Below, one piece after another: positions 1 through 12,500 of a DNA stretch of 64,000 nt. The notes below the pieces were generated by a model that made no database searches, was not told the origin of the DNA, and was given only the letters and a program-made list of their open reading frames with translations. Position numbers and translations under genes: made by a program. Location: positions 1 to 64,000 of the forward strand of contig WBMZ01011605.1 of the NCBI GenBank assembly GCA_013400975.1, read 5' to 3'. The DNA comes from Atrichornis clamosus (taxonomy: Eukaryota; Chordata; Aves; Passeriformes; Menuridae). The stretch's first letter is position 1. Every line of letters starts with the position of its first letter.

Positions 1-243
1 CAGGGCCGGGCCGGGGCGGGGAGCGAACAAAGCTCTGCCGAGGGCGCGCTGCCCCGACGGGGCCGGCCGGCGCGGTGCCGCCCGCAGCGGGGGCGGGGTG
101 ATCGGGGCACCCGGCCCCCCTTTTCCCCCTTTCCCCACACCCCGCACACGCACACAGAAACACTCACACACACCCCCCGCACACGCACACCGCGCCCGGG
201 CACAGCCGAGACCCAGAAGCGGCCGCTGGTGCGCGGCGAGAGG
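1..243 (+). promoter_or_regulatory. MOXD1: CpG-island promoter and 5' UTR of MOXD1
   Basis: This stretch is very rich in G, C and CpG, unlike the AT-rich introns. It carries GC-box-like GGGGCGGGG runs at about 13-21 and 88-96. I see no TATA box, which is usual for CpG-island promoters. A CA-rich tract runs from about 138 to 192. There is no ATG before position 244, so the 5' UTR is free of upstream ATGs. The transcription start cannot be placed from sequence, and the promoter may extend off the left edge of the window. Confidence 0.7.
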
Positions 244-534
244 ATGCGGCGGCTGCGCCCCTGGGCGCTGGTGCTGGGCGGGCTGCTGTGTGCCTGTGCC
301 GGTGCGGGTGCCGGTGCGGGTGCCGGGCCGGCGCCGCGGAGCTACCCGCACAGCGCGGTGCTGGACGGCGCGGGCGCCTACCGCCTGCACTGGGGCCGCC
401 GCGGCAGCGCCCTCGCCTTCCGCCTGGAGGTGCGCACCCGCGGCTACGTGGGCTTCGGGCTCTCGGCCAGCGGCGGCATGGCCTCAGCCGACATCGTGGT
501 GGGGGGCGTGGAGAGGGGCCAGCCCTACCTGCAG
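244..534 (+). CDS. MOXD1: MOXD1 exon 1: start, signal peptide, first part of DOMON domain
   Basis: Residues 1-97. The ATG at 244 is the first in the window and has A at -3. The leader starts with basic MRRLR, followed by a hydrophobic stretch rich in Leu and Gly (about 7-18). An Ala-Gly run (residues 19-28) encoded by a GC-rich 12-bp repeat follows. The mature part starts near RSYPH (32-36) and contains the DOMON signature VRTRGYVGFG and the MASADIVVGG segment typical of MOXD1. The exon ends on a complete Gln codon before GTAAGG (phase 0). The GC content is far above that of later exons because of the CpG island, which continues slightly into intron 1. Confidence 0.93.
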
Positions 535-3500
535 GTAAGGCCCGGCTCCTTCCCCTCGGCCGCCGGCCCGGGTCCTCGTTATCCGACCACCTTCCCCCCG
601 CTGTCCCTCTGTCGTGGCGCTCCTCTTTCCCTGCCCCACGTTTCTTTCGCAGCCTTCTCTCCCTGCACCCCTGTACCTCTTTACTTCTGCCTTCCAGCCT
701 TTGGGTTATCCTATTGTTCAGCGTTCCTTTCCCCTGGAGGAGATATTCCTTTTCCATCCGCTCCCTGCCAACCTTCCCTCCTAACTTCTACATGGATTTC
801 GCTAAAGGTGTCGGGTTTCCTTCCTCTTTATCCAGAATATGCAACAGCCCTTTTCTCTCTCCTTGGACACTGTCTCCCGCCTGCCCGCTGAGCCTCGACC
901 CGCGGAGGAAAGGGGTGGGATGGCAGTCGCTCCCAGGGAGTTGCTGCACCTTTCCCCCTGCCAACAACTCACGGAGCTTGGCCGTCCTGGTGCCGCCTGA
1001 GCTTCCTCTTTCTAATCCCGCTGGCATGAGGGCACGATCCCACCAGCTTGCTAGCCTGCTGACGTCCCCGTCTGCTGGGGCACAGCCGGTGCTGGTCCTG
1101 TCCTTGGTGTTTCTCCTCTCCTCACCCGGAGGTGTTTTGACCCAGATGTTGGAAAGGACTTGCAGAGTAACCACTGGTACTCCTGGTACATGTCCTTGGT
1201 CTGTCAAAGCAACCTCAGAGGGGCCCAACTGTATTGGCATAATTTTCTTGGTATGTTTCTGCAGTAGTCTAGATATTGTCAGGGCTATGTCTGGGAACAG
1301 GAATACGGAACAGAGACTCTGCTGGTGCTTCCAGCGAATCATCCCCTCCAAGAGGCTCTGGTGGCTGGTGAGGTATGAGCCATGAGAGGGGAGGGGCCCC
1401 ACACCTTTGGTCCCCTTTCATCAACCTGAGATCCAGCCAGGAGGACTTACTCCGGAATCAAGGAAGCAGGGACAGCTTGTCCCATGGGTGAGTGAAAGGG
1501 GAATCAGGTCTGGAATGACATGCTGTCACCCCCAGATACTTGAATAATGACTTTTAGAGAGGCAATTTAAGAGCTGAATTGTTAGAATTCAGTTGTTAGA
1601 ATATGGTCTAGGAGAAGTTGTGTGTCTTTCCTTCATTAAGTTAAATCTAGTTGATCTTTGAAGCTGCTGCTTAAATTTTAAGAGCTTTTTCTTTAACAAT
1701 ATGGATTTTTATTCACCAGAAGGAAACTAAATGCATGATATGTTCTCCCTACTATTTGTCATGATTTTGTAAAATCAAAACTTTTCCAGGGAAAGGGAGC
1801 TTTTAGCATAAATAATTCCCTTTTTTCCCCTTCTTCCTTTTTTTCCCCTATTAGTTTGCTATATGAAGTTTAGGCAAATATTTGTCTTCTCTAAGTTCAG
1901 GCCAGTGATTTTCAGAATATTGTTTTCTCCATATTTCAAAATGAAGGTAATTTTCCTTGAAACCTCAGCCTAAATAAAACAGTACTACTAATAAAAATAA
2001 CCCCTATTCTGCACATTGAGCAGTGAGTTCTTTGCTCACATGACGTGAGGCTTTCTGTAAAGCCTTACACTTCAGAAGATACACCTATAAATCGTAAAAA
2101 GAAATTGAAACTTTTTGCTTGGTTAGTTCATAGATTCTAGTAGGGTAAAGCAAGTCTTTTAGAAAGGCATCCAAACCTAGTATAAGGACATCCAGTGGTG
2201 GAGGATCCATCACTTCCCTCGATGGTTTGTGGCAATGATGAATCTGTGCTGTTCCTGATTTCCAGTATTGGTTTCTCTTGGTTTAGGTTTCAACTATGTA
2301 TTTTCTCTACTATATTAAAAACTCTACTCCCCCTGCGTACCGCCTCCATGAAGTTATTTATATGCTGGAATCAAGGCAATCAAGTAACTTTTCAGGTTTT
2401 TTTTTCATAAAATAATTAGATGGAGCTCTTTAGCATCACAGGACATTTCCCCCAGCACACAAAGCACTGTTGTGGCCCATTTTCAGAACACTTCACAGGT
2501 TTTCAACACCTTTAAAAATGGGCCCATACAAACTCCATTCTTCTACAGGTTTTATCCACTGATATTCTGTGGCAAATAGAAGAGGAAAGGACTGTAGCAA
2601 ATGCCCACTGATACAGAAGTGCCGGTATTTCTCCTGAAACACTAATTTAGCACATAAACTGCTATGCTAAGTGCCATGAGTTATTTTGTTGCACTTTTGA
2701 GTAGATAAGACACAGCAGAAATGCTTCTGTTATGCTTGCTTGTCACTTGAGGCTTTCTCCATCTCTATTCCTTCTTCAGTTCTAGGTAGCACGGTTTCTT
2801 TCTAAACTGAACTGAGGTTTTGTAAAAAGTTGCTCAGTTAAAATATTTCTGTACTTGCACCAGCAAGGAAAGGCCAGAAACAAAGATGATAAACAAAATT
2901 AGTCCAAAGGCTTTTTCTGGTCAGGCAGCAGGGATTGCTATAAAATGAACAACTTGTTCTAGCATGGTATTTCAATAATATCCAATTCTTCCCTTTACTG
3001 GACAAACAAATACAGTTAATATTTTAAAAATACATTCTGTGTTAAGTGCATAGCTTCATAATTTACATTATTTACTGCTGAAAAAGATTTTTTCATAGAT
3101 AGCACCCTTGAAAGTACGTGGTTTTATGCCTAGCTGCACTCCATGAAATATGTACACCCTATAATGAATGAACTTACTTTTCTTTTTGGTTTTAGAAATA
3201 TGTTTTTATTCCATGACCATCAGTTGGAAAATGTGCATCGTGGTCTAAACTCTTAGAGGGGTCATTTTTTGGTTTCTTTGAAAATTTTGAGTTGCTTGTT
3301 AGTGGCCTGATGTTCAGATGATCTGAAACACCTTTATAGCCTTTCAAGTGGGCATAGAAATTGCTAGTCCCTTGGGTCAATTTTGCCTCTTACCCCCCCG
3401 AAATTCTCTCTCCTTCTTTAAAAATAGAAAGTGTTCTCAGAGGTAGGCGTTCTCTTCTGGGAATAAATATGTAAATGTAGTTAGACTACAGCTGTCACGA

Positions 3501-6500
3501 AGAGTAACAGCACATACTCCTCAGTCTGTGTAAGATCCATGTATTGAGGTAGAGAAAAACTACCAGACAGTTTTCGGAGGAGAAGAGAGAAAATACTTCA
3601 TCTGGTGTTTAGTCTTCATCCTCTCAGAGCAAGTAAATGCTATTCCCACCATCAGCAGGCAGTATTTGCCTTGAAAAAAACTGGCGACTCAAAGTCCTGG
3701 ATATCCAAGTCTAGGTTTTACTTCCTCAGTTCTCAGTTGTATCCTGAACTTGGGTGAAACGAGCTATTTGTTTTTGTTTGCTTTTCTGTGTTTGAGCTGT
3801 ATTTAATTCTGTGTTTGAGCTGTATTTAATCTAAAAGGGTGTCTGACATAAGGAAAGGCTTAAACAATTTGCCAGTCTGCGGCTTAGTTTTCTCTAAATA
3901 TATCAAGATGAAAAGTGTTACAATGTCATGAGAGAAAAAGAACAAACCTTTGTGGTGTACCAGAGCAGTTTTTTGAAGAGCATTGGAATGATCAGAGAAT
4001 TATACATTTACTATCCTAACATTTCAGAAGTTTGATATTTGAAATAGGAACCTAAACATATTTTGGGATGATGTAGAGGGCATAGCATGGATATGTGTGT
4101 ACATACGTGCATGACTTTGGTGTTTTGTCATGAGAGAGGCACTTCCACTGAGTAGAAGGAGAAAAAGAAGATCAGTGAACAAATTATTCTCACACATTAC
4201 TGAGAGCTCTGTGGTGTCAGAGCAGCAGATTGTGAGGGGTTTGGGTGAGCATGTTTGAGAATCAGAAGATACCAATGGGGGTCAGTATTGGAAAGCTGGA
4301 AGCTGCCTTTGTCTCCCTAGGGAGGACTTGGACTTAGGAGAGTTCACACTTAACAAAATGTACAAGATCATGGGGCAGCCATAGCATTTGCATCTAGATT
4401 TTTTCCTTTTTTTTTTTGTCCTTTTTCTTTTTTATCTTTTTTTTTTTTTTTCCTAATGCATCTCTTTTGTGTTTATGAATTGACACAGCATGCATTTTCA
4501 TGCTAGACCCATGCCTTTCCCTTGGTCTCCACCCCTGTCTGGAATTGTGCATCCCCACCCACAGCACGTAGCTGCTGAGAGCCCCATTTTGGGGAGAGTA
4601 ATCCTCCTTGATGAATGCCTATTTTGTGCAAGTTATACAAGAGGGTTGCATTGTTAGAATCTTCTGTTGAACTTGCACAAAAATAGTCCCTACTCAGGGT
4701 GAATAGGGACTGTGTGTCACTAAAAAGTACTTTATTATTCATTAGAGCCTTGCTTGTTAACTGTCACCCAAACTAAAGAATATCTGTTATCAAATGTATC
4801 CCATAGAGTTAGCTTAATTGCTCACAGGGAAGTACTTGGAAGAGATTTTAAAGGACAGAAAACAGTGAGCATTTTCAGTACTTAACGATATGCTGCTTTT
4901 AAGTGCACTCATGCCAACAGCAACAAAAGAAGTGTTTAGAAAACAACTTGAAAGGCACCAAGAGAGAGACGCAAAGCGAGTGCCACACTGACATATCTCA
5001 GTCGGTGTTTAGTTGGAGGTATTTCATGCCTTTGGGCGTTGGGGCAAAATCTCCAGATGACTAATGTCTCCCTCTTGGCTTCGATGTGGGGCATAAAGAG
5101 ACGCTCCAGTGTACATCTCCACTGGCTGGGTGCTTTGTAGTTCCCTTTCAGAGGTACAATAGTAGGACAAGGAAGCAACAGTTGGTGAACAAAAGATGAG
5201 AAGAATTCTGAAGCTCTTGTATTTTGCAGGCCTTGAGGGGACTGTTTGCAAGGGTTTGGTTGGGATTGTTTTTCTTTTTTTTTTTCTTTATCGCATTTTT
5301 TCTTCTCTTTGGACTTTGGAAACACCAAATGAAATTTTCTTACAGCTTCCCAGAAATATGGAATTGTAGCCGCCATAAGGTATGCAAAGGCTTAAAAAAA
5401 TGGAGTAATGATTTAATTCTCAATATAAACAAATATCACAGAAGCAGGAGTGGGAAGATGGGAGATTTTCTAAAGTACATACAGAAATTTTGGGAGTGAG
5501 TATCAGTAATAGAAGTGCTTGAAAATCCCCTAAGTGTTTTTAATCTTCCTCGTAATTGAAGTAATTAAAGTAATTAAATCAAGAAAACTTCTACTGGATA
5601 AGTGTGGCTCCTGTGTAAGGAATGTTCCTTGTGATAAAGTGCAGTTGTAAGATTATATCATGCAATATCTCCTATTTACTGATTTTCTTTCCCTTAAAAC
5701 ACTTTTCTACATGTTTTGTCTAGTCTCTTTGTTTTAGGGCAGCCTTTAATCTAGCTTTATAACTTCTGATATAACTGGAATATAAACTCTGAAATTAACA
5801 TTTATTCTTGATGTACAGACTTGGACAGGCGCTTGGGACTTCACTGTAACATCAAAATAACCCTGCCAATATGCGATGTCATATTGCATCCTCTAGTCAC
5901 TAGTGCTTCTTACACCGTCGTGTGGTAAGTTAGACAGGTCTCCACACTTCAGTATTTTCACTTGTGTGCAGAGAAAATGATATTTGTTCTGCCTCAGGAA
6001 CATCACAGAAACAGAGGGGTGTCACTGCCAGCTGTAGGCTACTGGGGAGCCACCCCAGGCAGCATTCAACTAGATGTAAGATATACACTGAAGTGTGTTC
6101 TAGTGACACCAACCAAATGAGAAGGGGAGCACTTCTAAGTAAATAATTGTGTTTCATGTATACGAAATACAAGCCCTCTTTTTCTAAAGGAAATATATGT
6201 ATATGTACACACAGATATACAGGCGTTATCTGTTTCTGTAAATATACAAATGAAAATGTGCATCTTTGTGTATATGTGTATGTCTGCATTTAAAATACAG
6301 ACACATCTGCAAGTATTTGTTAGAGATAAAAATTTTCTGTCCTTGTCCAAGTTAGTAGTGCACCTGAAGTTAATAATCCACATTTACTCTAGTGTATTTC
6401 AGCCAGTTTAATTGGAATGGTACCAGGAATTGTGTTCAGCTTCTCAGAACTGTCTGCGTGACCAAGATCCAGGCTTCCTAGCAAGGACTGAATCACTTCA

Positions 6501-9500
6501 TGCTAATCTGCTGCGTAGGGAAAAAAGCAAAACAGAAAAAACCCCAAAACCCAACCAACCAACCAACCAACCAGAAACAAACAAAACACCCCCCAAACAC
6601 AAACCCAACAACCTCCTCCCCCAAACCAGTAAATTAATTACAAACAGACTGCTCGTGGGACAGCGGCTGAACTTACTGATCCCAGCTACTTTAGGAACTT
6701 ACTGGAAGTACTTGATTGCTCTTGCTGTACGCTCTGTATGGTTATTTTTTGATTTTTGGCCAATCCCAAGATTGGTTCAGTCAACTGGAATGCTCTCAAG
6801 GTGTTCTTATACAGAGCAGTGATGCTTTCAGGCTCCTGCTTCATGTTAGGTTGCTGTGGGTGGGCTCTGCTTTTCCCTAGCATAAGAGCATAGTAAGATC
6901 TTTGCCTGAAACTCAAGCTGAAATTTATTTGAGGTTGCAAAACAGTTTGGTTTGCTTATTTGTAAACTCATGCTCTGTTTGGTTCTTGCCAAATACAGTG
7001 TAAAACCAGCTTCTTTTAGGTGGTAACATCTAGTAAGTACTGGAACCTTGAGCAGCAGGATTCCATTTAAATTGAATGCAACAATAAAAAAAGAGAAATG
7101 CTAACCACAGTTATTTTTTTGGAAACCCAGAAAGGCATAGCTTGGTGCTTATTTCAAACAAATATTTTGTTCAGTTCTTTTTCATACCGTAGCAATTTAT
7201 CCACCCTATTTATACTAAAATAGACCCTCTCCTGTGCCAACTTTCGTCTTTGTCACAGCTTCACGATCCTTCCTTCCAGCTTTGTCATTGGTCCTGGTCA
7301 TTGACATCAGTTTGGTCATTTGGGGATGTTCAAAACTCCATGGGTTGGCTACAGAATATCAGGGAGGACAATTTGAAACACAACAGTGTTTTTCTGTCAT
7401 TTTCCATTCCTGGCTTGTACCTTTCCTCACTTTTAAGTGTTAAATTGCTACTGGCACAGCACTGATTGCTGAGTTAGAGAAGGGCAACACTCATGAATTG
7501 GGGTGGCAGAGTTTCTCACAAACCGAGCCCACAAAGGCAACTGGTTGATGGGGCCACAGTCTGAGAATTATTTTATGCTGCTTGAGGTTGAAAGGTGATA
7601 TGTATAATTTAGAATGGGAAATGGATATCATAAACAAAACAATCTTGTACATTGTAAAGATCTGGAGAGGGAGTCCCATAAACACCTGTTTCAGTCTGTG
7701 ATGACAGCTGCTAGGGCTTTTGGGGTCAGGCTTCCCTCTGCAGCTGTGCTTGCATTCTCGATGGAGAAACCAGCGTCTTTTCACATCCTTAAGAAATTAC
7801 TCTCCCTGACTGTTTGTGGAGCAGCAATCAGAAACCATATATACCACAAGATATTTTTTTAAGAAGGAGAGAGGCTAATGGTATCTGTAAAACATCATAA
7901 CATGATTGGCCTTACATCTGGAAAAGAACATAAAATAACTTGTACTCTCAGGAATATTTTTTATTTTCCATATGTTGTTTCAACTTTTAGGCAATGTGAG
8001 GAAGGAGATGCTTAAGTATTTGATGGATTGCACAACTTAATCCAGAGTTTAATATGCCATTTTATGCAGTATTATCAAAGGGAGTACAAAACCTTTAAAT
8101 GTTTCACATGTAAACAATTTACAAAAGCAAATTCTGAAATAAACATTTTTGTTATCATGTAGCATGACCAATAACACTTCTGAAACTTTGTTTTAAACAC
8201 TTAGTCTTTAAATAACCAAAGATAGTCATACTAGAAAAATATAGTCACTTCACCTCTTTCACTAATTCTTATAGTTCTGTAAAGCTGATATGTAATTTAA
8301 AAACTTTATCTTCATTAAACATATGATATATATTTTTTGTGTGCATAAGAAACTGAAGAATCTGGATGCAAGTACTGAATCAGTACATAAATCCATATTG
8401 TGAATCTATCCACACACACGTGAGTGGTTCAGAAATTCAGATTCAAGGACTTGACAATTATTGTAGATTTTTGTTGGAACTCCATGAAACTCAGGGAACT
8501 CATGTCAGTATAATCTACCCTACAAAAGACACAGGTTTTCTAGCTAACTGTATGGAATAGCAAAACCAGATCTGTGTAAAAAAAGTCACCATATTAGAGC
8601 CTTTTCCTGCCTGTTAGGAAGATCAAACCATTCCAGTCAAAGCCCATTTTAGACCATCTGTGAAAGATATCAAAGCACTGTAATGCTGTTGAAGAAAACA
8701 TCACACTTATTTCTCTACAGAATTAAATAAGCAAAACTTCTTAATTTAGATGAGTCCTGTGTTACAGTAGTCTGGACCTTAGAGAGTTTCAAACCAAATT
8801 TAGATCTCCTTAGTTCTTCTGAAGCCCAGATGCCCAACTTACCCTCTCTGGCCTCTGCTGGATCTGTCTTCTGTACTGCCACTTTTCAAAGGCCTTCAGA
8901 GGTACCCAGCTTTCTCCTTCAACTAGATAAAAGTATTTAATTGGAGTGTAGGCACTCCAGATGTGTTGGATTTGACTGTATTTGCACCATAGAAGCAGGA
9001 CTTTATTTTTCTACTCTGAAAGGAAACATAGGATATGTATAAAAGTACAGACATATATCTACATAGACATATCTACAGCTAACATTTTTAACTTTTCCAA
9101 GTTGTGGATGAAAAAGTTGTGGCATCACAGATGGTCGCTGTGTCTTCATTTTTTAAAACCTCTTTTTGTTCATTATGTTTTGTATGCAAACACATGTCTT
9201 AAAGGCTTTTAAGCTCTGATGGGTAAATTAAGCAAAGTCTGCATAGTTTGACTTAGAATCTTCTCTGTGAACAGAAAGAGATCCGTATTGTTCCTGGGCA
9301 ATATTACATTATTTTGCTTTAAAACTGGCAACCAACCATTTTCATGTGAAAGGTTGAGCAATCAAATTTTGAGTCCAGATTTTTTTGTTGTTACATTATT
9401 TGACTCTCTTTCTGGTGGTGAACTTCTGAGTAATTTTCAACAAAGGAAATAAAGATAGTAATAGTCACATCTAGCCACCAAACAATTTCAGGTGAGTCAC

Positions 9501-12500
9501 TGACATCAGCAAGCTGCTGTTCATTGTTGACAGCAGGGGTGGGCAGTGAGTGGCTGCTCACTGCCAGGCAGCAGTGAGTGCTCAACATAGCTCTCATCCT
9601 ACAGGAAGCAGCCTGGTCCTCTCCTGGGACCCCTTCCCCAAAGCATTCACCGGCAGCCACAAAACGAGTCTCTCATGGTGAGCCAGAGCTGTGGCATGTC
9701 TTCATCATCCAGGCGAGTGAAATAATTGTACACTGACAACCACGTTATCAAGACACATCTGAGCTAATATCTTAATTACAGAACTTCTTTGAGTTATTTT
9801 TGCACTCTTGCCTCAGGCTCATGTAAATTGGGACTTTATCACAAGAGGCTTTTTACTGGTTAGAGCTGTGTCCGCTAAACTTGTGAAGAAGTGGGTGAAG
9901 TTCACCACAAAACGTTTGAGTGTGCACGCCTGGTTTTTCTTCAAATTTCTCAGCTTTTCTTCACACTGGTTTCAGGCAAATACTTTGAATCTGTTCTCAT
10001 GAGGAAAAGGTGTTCTTGAATTTGTATTCATCAATATTTCAATGTGTGGGTGCCTTTTCTAAGCGTTCCTTCCTCTGATTTAAGGTAATATTTCAGCAAA
10101 GATATCACATTTCAATAAAAGCTGATGTTTACAAGGTTACATTTCTCATCCAGACAAGCACTTACTATTTTAAAGACGGAAGCAGAGATTCCACAGAGGA
10201 GTGTTTTCAGAGCAGGAATGGTATTATGTATAGACATACACTGCCTCTTTCAAATTCTGGTGCAGAGATAAAATGGAGTGTTTTGATCCCATAAAGTACT
10301 CATCTTCAAAGAACCCTTCCAGAACAAGTCTATCTTTTCTGTCTGGAAAAGAGCAAATCCAAAATTATTTCTCTAAATACACACAATTCATCAGTTCACT
10401 TTCTTTCAGGCCCCAGGCCACTCTTTTGCTCTTCTTGGTGATTATTTTTCCATGTGCCTATTCTTTCACATGTGTGCTTAATCATTTGTATTTGTAAGAA
10501 GTGGTGACAGAAGAAGGACTCTGTAGTCTGTTGCCCACACAGAGATTTCTAGGGTGGAATTAAGTTTAAGATTACAGTTCCTAAATGACCCTATACTGAA
10601 TTAATAAGGTTTCAGTTATGTTTTACTGGTATGAGAATATTTGGGCGTAACATTTTACAGTTTTTCAGGTTGGTTACCTCAACTTTAACAAAAGGGGAAA
10701 GCTAGAAATCTCTCCAAAAGTGAAGATAGGTCCAAACAGCTACAAAAATAAATGCCTGCCAAGGCTAGCCAATGCTGCATTATTTTGCAAAGGACACCAC
10801 ACAATTCATGTTTGGCATGAGAAATACGTTGTTTAGTTAAAAGCCCCCTTCCCCACCCCAAATCAGGCAGAAGCAGCCTAAAACTCAAAGGAGGGTGACC
10901 AGAGGAGGTGCATCTGAGGCAGTGACCAGCCCTTCCCAGGTGGCCGGGGTGGGAGGAGAGGGAGGGCTGCTCCCAGCTGCACGGGGCCGCAGGAATTCGG
11001 GGTGAGGAGGTTAATGACCTGACATTGCTGCCATGCTACTCCATTGTGCCGGGCCTCTGCTGAACCCAGGATGGGGAGCATATCTCTTACAAACAGCTCC
11101 CTTGCTTCTTCCAAAACCTCAGCCTAATCCCAGCCCAGCAGCTTTTGTATGAATTGAGCACTTTTCATGCTAGTTAAGCCGTAGGGTTTCTGGTTCCAGT
11201 CAATGTTCATTCAAGAGGTTTGTTTTTTGTGGGAAAGAAAAAAACAGGAAAAGTTGTGAAAAGAAGGATCAACAATACTGTTGTGCAAATATTAAGTGAA
11301 ATTAATTCTCTCTGTAATTTCTCTTGAAGTTCATGACATCCCAGTTATGATAAATAAGGTTTCTTTGTTGTTGGGTCCAGGCTTTATTTCTGCAGTTACA
11401 TACAGACAGCATGTTGCTGAAGTTACTCGAGGTATTCTTTAAGCTGTTTATCAAGGAGAGTTGCTTTCTTGGAGATTTTATATAAAAAATACTTCAATGC
11501 CACCACAAGTTTATCGTTTGATTCAAAACTGATACTGCAAAATTTTACATGTTTTAAGGGGCTTCAGTATTGGACATAGAGTTTCATTTTTAGTAATAGA
11601 TTTTAATAATTTCTAATAGATATTTTCCTTTCATAACAGGATTATTTTACAGATGAAAACAGAGTACTGCAAAAGGACCCTCAACAGGATTACCATCTGG
11701 AATACGCCATGGAAAACAGTACACATACAATATTAGCTTTTAGCAGAGAGCTGCACACTTGTGACACAAATGACAAGACCATAACGGTAAGGGTCTCTGA
11801 CTACAGGGAGACAGATGAAGTAATTAATACAGGTTAAATGTATATGTGGTTATAAATCTGGTTATTAAAATCTCTTTTTAGTAAAAGGACAAAATTAGAG
11901 AAATTCTCTTTCCAAAATATCTGTTTGCTCAACTTAATTTAACCGGGTAAAATACTTGTGCAAGTTTTATCAAACTCCTATGTTTAAATTTCAGCTTTCT
12001 TTGCCCTTCTACTTTAGTACATTATATTCTCTAATTTCTAACAAGAGTACACAGGATTGAAACAGCTACCTCTGGGCCATCAAGTCCTATATGCCATAGT
12101 TCCAATCATTCAAGAGAGGCCAAATTGAGAAACTCTTTTAAGATTCTACACTAACTTGTAATTGAACTTAGAGATAGATTTTTAAAAAGTTAGGAGCAGA
12201 TATATTTAAAGTATTTGTTTATTTCTTTATTAAAAATTAAAAGTGGAAGAATTTTGTGGTAAAACTTTCCATGGTAAAATAATTTTCATGGTAAATTCTT
12301 CTGTTGCCCTAGGGACTGCTGTGCTATTTCCTAAGCAAAATTTTAAATTACATTACACTGATGACTTCTATATTGGAAATGAGAGATAGGTTAGAGAGAT
12401 TTGCAAAGCTTTCTATGCTTTGGTTTGTTTACTACTTCTTTTTGAAGCATTACTATAGGAGTGAAACACTATTTTCATTGTCTGTGTTTTCACAATATAT

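Larger units (their letters stand above)
535..11639 (+). other. MOXD1 intron 1 (11.1 kb, no gene seen)
   Basis: The intron begins GTAAGG and ends CATAACAG. The first 600 bp or so stay GC-rich, then composition falls to AT-rich. It holds a perfect 23-bp tandem duplication (3785-3830), a long T-rich tract (about 4400-4452), an A/C-rich tract with CCAA repeats (about 6520-6635), and AT-rich filler. A GC-richer patch lies at about 10880-11110. No peptide in any frame resembles a known family, and I recognise no complete transposon. Confidence 0.85.

Noticed and set aside
164..757. A 197-codon antisense frame over exon 1
   Set aside because: It is arginine- and proline-rich with no family resemblance, and it is a compositional shadow of the CpG island.
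288..1385. A 365-codon open frame across exon 1 and intron 1
   Set aside because: It is out of frame with the conserved MOXD1 peptide, starts from a non-ATG codon, and owes its length to GC-rich CpG-island sequence with few stops.
4936..5376. A 146-codon antisense frame in intron 1
   Set aside because: Its lysine-rich part comes from a T-rich tract on the + strand. No domain is recognisable and no splice context supports it.
12050..12140. Possible eroded CR1 fragment in intron 2
   Set aside because: Only scattered words resemble a CR1 end, too few to claim without a library search.
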